Shown piece by piece: positions 17,262 to 23,846 of a stretch of 64,000 nt of DNA. The position numbers and the translations under genes are program-made. Location of the stretch: NCBI GenBank assembly GCA_050184585.1, contig JBFXAF010000001.1, positions 372,001 to 436,000 on the forward strand, in the 5' to 3' direction. Below the pieces are notes generated by a model, which had not been told where the DNA came from, made no database searches, and saw only the letters and a list, made by a program, of their open reading frames with translations. Origin of the DNA: JBFXAF01 sp050184585. Lineage in GTDB: Bacteria; Pseudomonadota; Alphaproteobacteria; Rhizobiales; Rhizobiaceae. How positions within the stretch are numbered: position 1 is the first letter of the stretch; each line of letters opens with the position of its first letter.

Positions 17262-17344
17262 TGACAGCGACCACGGTGGCGGAGGAAAGCCGGCGGGATG
17301 GATGGGGGACTTGAGGTGGCTAAAATCCCCACCCCCTGGCACGG

Positions 17345-18107
17345 CTATGTGCGCCGGCGCTGGCGAAGCAGTTGCAGATAGCCGCCATCGATGAGGGAAA
17401 GGCCGCCTTCGACGAAGGCGATGACGGCATCGCGGAGCGGGGATGTCTTCCAGGGCTCGGTGTCGACGCGCGCCGCGCCGTAGATCGCGACGGCGATCTC
17501 GCGATAGCTCGCGCCGTTCATATGGCCGTCGGCGGCGCGCAGTTTGAGCCGGAAGCGCCGCCGCTGCTCGGCGGTCATGCGCGTGTCGCGTGACGGCGGG
17601 CGACCGAGCCAGATGCGCGCCATCCGCGTCAGGGCATCGATGCGGTCGAAGACGTCGGCGTCGAACGGAACGAGGGCCGCGAGCTGGTCGTCTGAAACAG
17701 TGCCGGAAAGGAGAAGAACCTGGATGTCGTGCTCGGAGAAGGACGCATAGGCGCCTTCTGGGGCTTCACGCCCTGCGGCGAACGGATCGGCGGATGAAGC
17801 GGGGGCAGGAGGCAGAAAGTCGGGCCGGCGCGTCAACAGGAGAACAGCGGCATCGCTCGACGGCGACCAAAGTACTTTCTGATCGAGGGCGGACAGTCCG
17901 GGCCTTGCAGCGAAATCGCAGCCCCCAGAGTTGTTGCGCATCTTGTGGAAGCGGCGCGGCTTGCGCGGCAGCGTTCACAAGATCGCTGTAGAGTTCCTGA
18001 TAAGGAACGTATCGGCGGAGGCATTCCCAGGCGAGCCCTTCGACCGGCAACCTGTCAAAATAGTCGTAATGACTGTCGTCCCGCCAGTCTCTTGTATCTG
18101 GCCGCAT
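17345..18107 (-). CDS. fseA: FseA-like DUF6499-DUF2285 activator, two frames joined by +1 frameshift
   Basis: The 0-frame starts at ATG 18107 and encodes a DUF6499-type domain (DWRDDSHYDYFDRL, AWECLRR) up to Phe65. The DUF2285 domain is in the +1 frame and ends at 17345. Reading UUU at codon 65 (plus positions 17913-17915) and skipping one base gives WGLRF joined to AARPGLSALDQ, an uninterrupted family-typical 253-residue protein. In the Mesorhizobium loti ICE, FseA is made exactly this way, by low-frequency +1 frameshifting between a DUF6499 and a DUF2285 frame, and it activates rdfS. Here rdfS-like is the next gene downstream. Without the shift the first frame runs on to 17766 as a 113-residue product of no recognisable use. 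A one-base sequencing error or a dead gene is the alternative. Confidence 0.75.
17913..17919 (-). promoter_or_regulatory. Putative +1 ribosomal frameshift site CGA-UUU-C
   Basis: On the minus strand the 0-frame codons read CGA UUU CGC. UUU followed by C lets tRNA-Phe re-pair on UUC in the +1 frame, a classical +1 slip. The shift here is the single position that restores the family sequence between DUF6499 and DUF2285. No internal Shine-Dalgarno stimulator was identified. Confidence 0.6.
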
Positions 18108-18233
18108 CGCATCAACTCCTCGCAGGTTACGCGCAAGTCGAATGCTCAGTGTTCCTATTTCACCATAGGTAGCGGAAGTTCAGGCGAGGACATTGCCTGA
18201 TGCCCAAAGGGCATTGCGACAACATCGAGCCGA

Positions 18234-18494
18234 TCAGTTGTGGGACTGGCGCAGAAGGTGTTTGTAGCCGGTGTGCGTCATCCAGCGGGCGCGAGCGAGA
18301 TGGCTGTCATGGATGCGGCGGCAGCGTTCGGGGTCGCGTACGGGATCGAGCCCGAACAAGACCTGCACCGCCTCTGTCCAATCGGCGCCGTCGGCGTCTG
18401 CGTCCAGCAAGCGCGCGTAGAGCTTGACGTGCGCCATGTCGTAGGCGGTGAGTTCCTGCCCGGCCGGCGCGGTATCTTCGAATGTCTCGATCAT
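18234..18494 (-). CDS. qseM: QseM-like small DUF2285 antiactivator
   Basis: An 86-residue protein of the stand-alone DUF2285 type: an ETFEDTAP start, AYDMAHVKLYARLLD, then a DW and LFGLDP segment, ending in HLARARWMT. In size and family it matches QseM, which in the Mesorhizobium loti ICE binds FseA and the quorum regulator TraR to keep excision and transfer off. Its position between an XRE gene and the fseA-like gene supports that role. The ATG at 18494 lies about 13 bases from a good -10 box and shows no Shine-Dalgarno, so the message may have a very short leader. Confidence 0.72.
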   Translation of the reverse strand: MIETFEDTAPAGQELTAYDMAHVKLYARLLDADADGADWTEAVQVLFGLDPVRDPERCRRIHDSHLARARWMTHTGYKHLLRQSHN

Positions 18495-18507
18495 GGTGCA
18501 GGCTCGG

Positions 18508-18536
18508 TTAATACGCGACTGCTGCATCTTAACCAA
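18508..18536 (-). promoter_or_regulatory. Promoter of the qseM-like gene with overlapping inverted repeat
   Basis: On the minus strand TTGGTT (plus 18531-18536) and TATTAA (plus 18508-18513) are separated by 17 bases, a good sigma-70-like match. A GGTTAA/TTAACC inverted repeat (18506-18511 and 18529-18534) covers both promoter elements, so a repressor bound there would block transcription. The neighbouring XRE protein is the obvious candidate. Confidence 0.55.
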
Positions 18537-18587
18537 GATCGGTCCAAAATGGAGCGATGGCAAGCGTCGGCGGGCTTTGTCCGCAGA

Positions 18588-18854
18588 TCAGCGCGCGGAG
18601 GTGGATGGAGTCGGCTTACTTCCGCGATCATCGACCAGCAACACTCCTTGCCCTTTATCGGTGGACAGGAAGACGATGCCGGCAGCTTCCAAAGCTCTGC
18701 GCACCTGATCGCGCGTCGTCTCATACACATCGAGTCCGCTTTCGGATTCGAGACGTTTGAGCGCGGTCAGCGATATGCGGGCCTTGTCAGCGAGCGTCTC
18801 CTGTGTCCAACCCAGCAACGCGCGTGCGGCCCGTGATTGTCGGGCGGTGATCAT
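18588..18854 (-). CDS. XRE-family HTH regulator, QseC-like
   Basis: An 88-residue protein with an N-terminal Cro/CI-type helix-turn-helix (ARALLGWTQETLADKA and ISLTALKRLE) and a C-terminal AALEAAG-IVF segment typical of small XRE regulators. It precedes the QseM-like gene on the same strand. In the Mesorhizobium loti ICE a small XRE protein, QseC, controls qseM. A 20-bp perfect palindrome covers its start codon and ribosome-binding region, which suggests autoregulation. The GGGAGG ribosome-binding site is nine bases before the ATG. Confidence 0.75.
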   Translation of the reverse strand: MITARQSRAARALLGWTQETLADKARISLTALKRLESESGLDVYETTRDQVRRALEAAGIVFLSTDKGQGVLLVDDRGSKPTPSTSAR

Positions 18855-18865
18855 GCATGATCACC
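18846..18865. promoter_or_regulatory. 20-bp perfect palindrome on the XRE gene start
   Basis: GGTGATCATGCATGATCACC is its own reverse complement over all 20 bases. It includes the ATG (18852-18854) and overlaps the GGGAGG ribosome-binding site (18864-18869). Bound by a dimeric repressor, or folded in mRNA, it would shut off expression of the XRE gene. Confidence 0.65.
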
Positions 18866-19096
18866 TCCCACCGACGCGAACGCACTTGCCAGAACTACGG
18901 CTATTTTAGTCGTCCTTGCATGTTGTTGCCAGCCTAAAGACGCTGCAAGGAACCCACGGTGAAGAAGTTTTGGTGCATTGATGCGGGACGCTGCGCGGTA
19001 GCGGGGAGCCAGAACGGCAGTTTTCCGCCCGCAAAGGGCCGGCGACCGTAGGGGACGGGGGCGGCTATAATAGAGGGGTGGATGATCCGCCCCGTT

Positions 19097-19261
19097 TCAT
19101 CCGAAGGGATCGATTTCGGAGACGATGGTGTCGTCGTCGCCGTCATATTCGGCGGCGGGCATCACGCTCATGGTGCCGTCGCCGGCGCGGAAGATGATGA
19201 TGGCGACCATCAGGGTCGAGGCGAGGCTGGCGGCGTAGGAGTTGGCGGTTGCGAGGGTCAT
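19097..19261 (-). CDS. Small hypothetical membrane-associated protein
   Basis: A 54-residue frame beginning MTLATANSY. It has a hydrophobic segment (about residues 11-24) followed by an acidic tail rich in Asp/Glu that ends IDPFG. It has its own leader hairpin (19280-19297) similar to that of ssb, and a CGGGAGCC purine run before the ATG. That shared leader is the main reason to accept it as a gene. I do not recognise a function. The upstream extension of the frame has no coding character. Confidence 0.5.
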   Translation of the reverse strand: MTLATANSYAASLASTLMVAIIIFRAGDGTMSVMPAAEYDGDDDTIVSEIDPFG

Positions 19262-19279
19262 TGTCCGGCTCCCGTTTTG

Positions 19280-19297
19280 GCGGGGACCATTCCCCGC
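19280..19297 (-). promoter_or_regulatory. Leader hairpin with AATGGT loop before the 54-residue ORF
   Basis: GCGGGG and CCCCGC form a 6-bp stem around a loop that reads AATGGT on the coding strand, 19 bases before the start codon. The ssb leader has the same design (20141-20160) with the same loop core, and both continue into a CGGGAGCC/CGGAGACC purine run. Confidence 0.5.
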
Positions 19298-19673
19298 TCG
19301 ACGGGCGCCCGAAGTGTTTTGGGCTCGGCCGGGGTCATCGCGCAGGCGAAGACGAAGCGACCGCACGCTTTGCGTAGCGGACCCCATGAGGGTTGACCCG
19401 AGAAGGCCGGGAACGGAACCAAGGTTAAGGCACAAGAGCGCGGTGGTTTCCGACTGCCGGAGCCGGCGACCCCTGCATTGCCATTGCCGGCGCTGCCCTG
19501 GCTCGCCGCCTGACGGTCGCGATCGTCGCCGCTGTCCGTGGCCGGCGTGATGCCCGCCACCGAATATGAGCCTGGCGCTCGCCAGCCTTTCCGACCCCTT
19601 CGCGTGAAGCGGTGCACAGCGCTCGCGATGCGCCGCCAAGAAGCGAGGGCGGCGGCGATCCGCCGCGAACATG

Positions 19674-19701
19674 AAAAATCCCGGCGGCTTTCGCCGCCGG
19701 G
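19674..19701 (-). terminator. Rho-independent terminator of ssb
   Basis: On the minus strand CCCGGCGGC, a GAAA loop and GCCGCCGGG form a perfect 9-bp stem, followed directly by ATTTTTC. It lies 18 bases after the ssb stop codon. Confidence 0.9.
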
Positions 19702-19718
19702 TTCTCCGACCTTCCGGG

Positions 19719-20120
19719 TCAGAATGGGATGTCGTCATCCATCTCGCGCTGGTCGTTGCCGTCTTCGGCCGGCTTCGCCCGGCTCAGGAAATCAACGGTC
19801 TCGGCGATGATCTCGCAGCCGTAGCGGTCGTTGCCCTGCTGGTCGGTCCATTTGGTGTAGTGGATGCGGCCGCGAACCAGAACCTTCATGCCCTTTTCGC
19901 AATGCTCCTCGATCGTCTTGCCGAGGCCGTTGAAGGCGGTGATCCGGTGCCATTCGGTGTCCTGCACCCGGTAGCCCCGGTCGTCGCGGACCACCTTGCC
20001 TTCCGAGTAGCGGGGGCGCGAGGTCGCGAGGGTGAAGTGGGTGATCTTGGTGCCGCCCTGGGTGGTGCGGGTTTCCGGGTCCTGGCCGATGTTGCCAGCG
20101 AGGATGACGATGTTCTGCAT
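19719..20120 (-). CDS. ssb: Single-stranded DNA-binding protein
   Basis: A 133-residue SSB. The OB-fold core runs from MQNIVILAGNIGQDPETR to about residue 112 and includes HRITAFNGLGKTIEEHCEKG and VRGRIHYTKW. The acidic C-terminal tip DDDIPF is the standard interaction tail for replication and repair partners. Mobile elements carry their own SSB to protect transferred single strands. The ATG at 20120 was chosen over the upstream frame, which lies in the structured leader. Confidence 0.93.
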   Translation of the reverse strand: MQNIVILAGNIGQDPETRTTQGGTKITHFTLATSRPRYSEGKVVRDDRGYRVQDTEWHRITAFNGLGKTIEEHCEKGMKVLVRGRIHYTKWTDQQGNDRYGCEIIAETVDFLSRAKPAEDGNDQREMDDDIPF

Positions 20121-20945
20121 TGTAGGTCTCCGTTGCTTCTCGGAGGAACCATTCCCTCCGACGAGACCCGGCCAAGGCCGTCTGGAGACTCCTGCATCGC
20201 CGCCTCTGGCGGCGGCTTGACCCCTAAGGTCCGGGTGGAGCGGGCAGCCGCGCTTGCGCGGCAACACGGCCGGAAACCGCGGGGGTTGCCGGAAGGAAAC
20301 AGAACGGACTTAGGGGATCAGTCAGTCGGAGGGATTGGTGCTTCCGTAAGCCCGGTGGAGACCGGAGCCAGAACAGCGTCCTTGCTGGCCGCAGATGACG
20401 ACAGGACCAGGCGCACCGCCTCGGTGGCGCACCGGCCACGCGCCTGTTCGCCTGCCGATTCCGCGCCCTGACCTCTGAGGCAAGCGCGAACTTCCGCGAG
20501 AATGAGGCGCCTGCCGGGTTATCCGCACCGTCTGCCGGATCACCGTTCCACGGGACGAGACTCGATCCAGTGCATTGCAGGATGGCATGAAGGTGTTCGC
20601 TGCCCAGCTCGTCGCGCAACCCATGGGCAGATCAGCGCCGCATCGACCGCCGCTCTCGGAGGTTCCGCCCGATGCCGACGCACCGGGCCGGACGGGGCGA
20701 CCGACACGACAACGGCGGGTTCAGCGAGCGCGACGACACTCTGTTCTGATCGGACGGCGAGGCTTGGCGGCGAAAGCTGCCGGGATAGGCTACGGGAGCG
20801 ATGGATCGCCGCCGCCCCCGTGTCAGCGATTGAAGCCGAATGGCGGAAACGCGCCGCAGGCGTGGTTCCGGCGAAGCCGAAAGCGCGGCCCGCAGGGCGA
20901 CACCCGTCCTTTTCGGCCCATGCCGCCAGCATCGCCGCAACGACA
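20121..20945. other. 825-base stretch without a supported gene
   Basis: It begins with the ssb hairpin leader (20141-20160). A second hairpin, GCCGCC/GGCGGC around a CTCTGG-type loop, lies near 20204-20218. Several frames of 100-220 codons are open on both strands, but they are Arg/Pro/Ala-rich and none resembles a known protein. The ssb promoter should lie in the first part. The rest may be remnants of decayed genes. Confidence 0.5.
20141..20160 (-). promoter_or_regulatory. Leader hairpin with AATGGT loop before ssb
   Basis: CGGAGG and CCTCCG pair around the loop GAATGGTT (coding strand), about 20 bases before the ssb ATG. It matches the hairpin before the 54-residue ORF in stem position and loop sequence. 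A shared regulator or a common ancestral leader are both possible. Confidence 0.5.
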
Positions 20946-21365
20946 CTATGAGCGCGAAAGCGCCGCCGTTCCGACCGCGTTGAGGTTCACCACCGCCGCG
21001 ATGCCGATGACGATGCCGCCGATCCCGCCGAGGATGTTGATGGCGATGGCCGAGTCGATCATGTGCTTGGTCACGCCATGCACCAGCGCGAAACCCGCGA
21101 TCACGGCCGGAATAGCGAAGATGGCGAGTGCGGTCAGGCGCAAGGCCGGGTTCCTGGCGAAGCCGAGAACGGCGATCACCAGCACGATCGAGCCGATGGC
21201 CGCAGCGACGGCCGCCAGGGCGGACATCATGAAGCCCGAGCCGCTGGCATAGACATATTGGAACGCCGTGATGCCCGTCATGACAGGCAGCGCATAGATG
21301 GCGAGATGCCAGGCGATCACGCAGAAGGTGATGGTCAGCGAGATGGCGAGAAGGATCAGCGTCAT
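20946..21365 (-). CDS. Small four-helix integral membrane protein
   Basis: A 139-residue, strongly hydrophobic protein with about four transmembrane helices (approximately residues 2-28, 45-68, 75-96 and 112-132). It has no charged catalytic motifs, and I do not recognise a family. The ATG at 21365 is chosen because a GGAGG lies five bases upstream; the GTG four codons earlier overlaps that site. It stands alone between the DUF2493 gene and the ssb region. Confidence 0.6.
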   Translation of the reverse strand: MTLILLAISLTITFCVIAWHLAIYALPVMTGITAFQYVYASGSGFMMSALAAVAAAIGSIVLVIAVLGFARNPALRLTALAIFAIPAVIAGFALVHGVTKHMIDSAIAINILGGIGGIVIGIAAVVNLNAVGTAALSRS

Positions 21366-21508
21366 GGAAACCTCCACTTGAATGGTTGAGGATCACGACA
21401 GGCTGACTTCGGATACGCTCTCGCCTGCGACTATGCTGCTTTGCCGGTTCTACAGGTGAGCATCATAAAAGCCTTCGTGCCGTCGCTCAAGTATAGGCGG
21501 CTATGACA

Positions 21509-21524
21509 GCCGCCTTTCGGCGGC
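21509..21524 (-). terminator. Hairpin after the DUF2493 gene
   Basis: GCCGCC and GGCGGC pair around a GAAA tetraloop on the minus strand, just after the stop codon at 21528. No T-run follows, so it may stabilise the 3' end instead of terminating efficiently. Confidence 0.5.
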
Positions 21525-21527
21525 GCT

Positions 21528-22457
21528 TTACGCGCCGCCGTGCATCATGACCGGGATGCCGAGCTTGCGGGCCTTGTCCGCGAGGTTGTCCTGAATCCCG
21601 GTTCCGGGGAAGTGGATGACCCCGATCGGCATGGTGTCGAGCATCGCATCGTTGCGCTTGAACGGCGCGGCCTTGGCGTGTTTCGTCCAGTCGGGCTTGA
21701 AGGGGATTTGCGTGACCTTGCGGTTGCTGGCCCATTTCGCGGCGATGAGTTCGGCGCCCTTCGGGCTTCCGCCGTGCAGCAAAACCATGTTGGGGTGCTT
21801 GGCGTGAACCTGATCGAGCTTGGCCCAGATCAGGCGATGGTCGTTGTAGTCGAGACCGCCGGTGAAGGCCACTTTCGGGCCGGGCGGAAGGAGCACCTCG
21901 TTCTCGGCGTGCTTCTTCGCGGCGAGGAAGTCGCGGCTGTCGATCATCGCGGCGGTCAGGTTGCGATGGTTGACCATCGAGCCCGTGCGCGGGCGCCAGT
22001 TCGAATGGGTGTGGCGCTCGAAGTGTTCGGCAGCCTGGTCGCGCATCAGCTCGAAGGCGTTGCGCCGCTCGAGGAGGGTCTGACCTTCTGCCGTCAGGCG
22101 CTCCAGTTCGACGGACTTCACCTCGGAGCCATCCTGTTCCCTCTGAAGGCGGCGCTGCCCAACCTCGTTGTCGTCCAGCTCGCGTTCGATCCGGCTGGTG
22201 GCGCGATGGAAGAGGTTGACCGTGCCCCAGAGCAGTTCTTCGAGGTCGGGTTCGAGGCGGGTGTCAGAAAGCGCCACCACCAGGGCGTCGAAGATGTCGG
22301 CGATGCTCCCGGCCACGACATTGACCTCGGGGAGCGGCCGCGGATCGGGTTCGTCCTCGAAGGGACGGTAGCCGTAGAGCGCCAGTTCCTGAAGGACGTG
22401 ATCTGTCGGGGAAGATGCGTGGTGCGGCTCGTAGTCGGTGTCGTGGTGTTCGGTCAT
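21528..22457 (-). CDS. DUF2493 (SLOG/YspA-type) protein
   Basis: A 309-residue protein. The first 200 residues are acidic and helical. The C-terminal 95 residues form a DUF2493 domain with AFTGGLDYNDHRLIW, a LLHGGSPKGAELIAAKW nucleotide-binding stretch and a closing HFPGTGIQDNLADKA. This domain belongs to the SLOG superfamily, which binds nucleotides or nucleotide-derived ligands. Such genes are routine next to the helicase/Toprim pair on alphaproteobacterial ICEs, and the substrate is unknown. The ATG at 22457 starts MTEHHDTDYEPHH; earlier codons look like leader. Confidence 0.82.
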   Translation of the reverse strand: MTEHHDTDYEPHHASSPTDHVLQELALYGYRPFEDEPDPRPLPEVNVVAGSIADIFDALVVALSDTRLEPDLEELLWGTVNLFHRATSRIERELDDNEVGQRRLQREQDGSEVKSVELERLTAEGQTLLERRNAFELMRDQAAEHFERHTHSNWRPRTGSMVNHRNLTAAMIDSRDFLAAKKHAENEVLLPPGPKVAFTGGLDYNDHRLIWAKLDQVHAKHPNMVLLHGGSPKGAELIAAKWASNRKVTQIPFKPDWTKHAKAAPFKRNDAMLDTMPIGVIHFPGTGIQDNLADKARKLGIPVMMHGGA

Positions 22458-22784
22458 GGCGGTCTGCCTTCGGCTCGAAGCCGCGCCCATCGCGGCCTTC
22501 ATGGCGACGAAGGCGTCGGACGGGTCGGACCTGCACCTGACGCGCAGCGGAAGGCCGGAACGCAGAGGAGGATGGCGAAGCCCGGCGATTTTGCTTCGCG
22601 ATGCAAAGCGTCCGCAGGACGCGGCGGAAAATCGTCGGGCGCAGGCATTGCCTGTCCGGCACGGCTGATGCCCGATCGCCCTCTCAGAAGGCCGTGGGTG
22701 TGGCCTCTCAGCGCCGGAGGTAGATCGTCATGGCTGAACCGGCCCCGCGATACAGCGTTGCCGCTACCACCTGACCGTGACCGA
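22458..22784. other. Intergenic stretch between Toprim and DUF2493 genes
   Basis: About 327 bases. No gene was recognised. It must contain the promoter of the DUF2493 gene, but no clear -35/-10 pair stands out. Confidence 0.4.
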
Positions 22785-23846
22785 TCAGGCCGCCAGCAGC
22801 ATGAAGCGGGCTATGTCCTGCGAGACGATCTGTTCCCGCAGCCGTGCCGCCAATGCGTCGTGGCCGAGAAGCCTGAGATCTTCGTTGAAGTCGCCGAGCC
22901 GTGGCGTGAGCAAGACCGTCTCGATCCCGACCGCGCTCGCACGCTCTGCCAGGGTCGCCATCGCACCATCGCCGGCCGGATCGTTGTCGCGGGCGATATA
23001 GAGCCGCCGCAGCGTCGTCGGGAACAGGATGGCGCTGAGATGGGCCGCCGAGAGCGCCGCCAGAGACGGCATCCTGGGCAGAACCGAACGGACGGACAGC
23101 ACCGTTTCGATGCCTTCGCCGGCCGTCATCACCTCGCTGCCCATGCCGAAGCGGACGGCGTTTCCCAGGAGATCACCCATCGCACGCCGGGGCGTCTCGA
23201 TCGGCGCACGGCCAAGACGCGCCTCGGTGAAGCCGTCGGGGTCGAGCCAGGTGCGGTGCGCTCCCGTGATCGTGCCGGCGGGGTCGGTGACGGCGGCGAC
23301 CATTGCCGGCCAGGTCTCGGTCGGTGCGTTCTCGTCGGCCCGATAGTAGCAGCGGGGATGGAAGCGCAGCGCGTCGGTTTCGTGCAAAGCCGTAATGGCG
23401 CGATTCCGCAAATACGTCTCCACGAGCGTCCGCCCGATGGGCTTCGCCATGGAAAGGAGCCGCCGAGAGGCTTCGGGCGATCCTGCCGGCGCCGATGCCG
23501 GTCGCCAGTCACGATCACCCGGTTCGGGTTCAGGGTGCGGCAGGGCCAGGAAGGACCGCGCCTCGTCGGCAATGTCCTTGAAGTCGATCAGCCCGCAGCT
23601 TTCGCGGATGACGTCGAGAAGATCGCCATGCTCGCCCGTGGCGGAATCGGTCCATTTGCCGGCTGCGCCCTTGCCGGTCTCCGGCCCGGTCAACCGGACG
23701 AACATCGACCGGCCCGGCGTGTTACGGACGTCGCCGACCTGCCAGTAGCGCCCGGCGCGATGGCCGGACGACAGATAATGACGGCAAACCGCCTCGGCGC
23801 GTCGGCCGAGACGGATTGCGAGTTCGGAAGCCGCGAGGCGAGCCAT
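22785..23846 (-). CDS. Toprim-domain primase-like protein
   Basis: A 353-residue protein. The N-terminal 100 residues include a Cys/His-poor primase-like region with GKWTDSATGEHGDLLDVI. The C-terminal part (about 225-330) is a Toprim domain with the Glu motif TAGEGIETVLS and the Asp motif YIARDNDPAG. This is the Toprim family usually placed directly after the methyltransferase/helicase gene on such elements. It probably primes or remodels element DNA. Its ATG lies immediately after the helicase stop codon. Confidence 0.85.
   Translation of the reverse strand: MARLAASELAIRLGRRAEAVCRHYLSSGHRAGRYWQVGDVRNTPGRSMFVRLTGPETGKGAAGKWTDSATGEHGDLLDVIRESCGLIDFKDIADEARSFLALPHPEPEPGDRDWRPASAPAGSPEASRRLLSMAKPIGRTLVETYLRNRAITALHETDALRFHPRCYYRADENAPTETWPAMVAAVTDPAGTITGAHRTWLDPDGFTEARLGRAPIETPRRAMGDLLGNAVRFGMGSEVMTAGEGIETVLSVRSVLPRMPSLAALSAAHLSAILFPTTLRRLYIARDNDPAGDGAMATLAERASAVGIETVLLTPRLGDFNEDLRLLGHDALAARLREQIVSQDIARFMLLAA

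Larger units (their letters stand above)
19262..19718. other. Intergenic stretch between ssb and the small ORF
   Basis: About 457 bases without a convincing gene. It contains the ssb terminator (19674-19701) at one end and the hairpin leader of the small ORF (19280-19297) at the other. The middle is GC-rich with frames open in several registers but no recognisable protein; a degenerate gene remnant is possible. Confidence 0.5.

Noticed and set aside
17345..18107. Plain frameshift pseudogene or sequencing error
   Set aside because: Not excluded, but the offset falls on a UUU-C site precisely at the domain junction where FseA family genes are known to frameshift, and rdfS-like lies next to it; the programmed reading is preferred.
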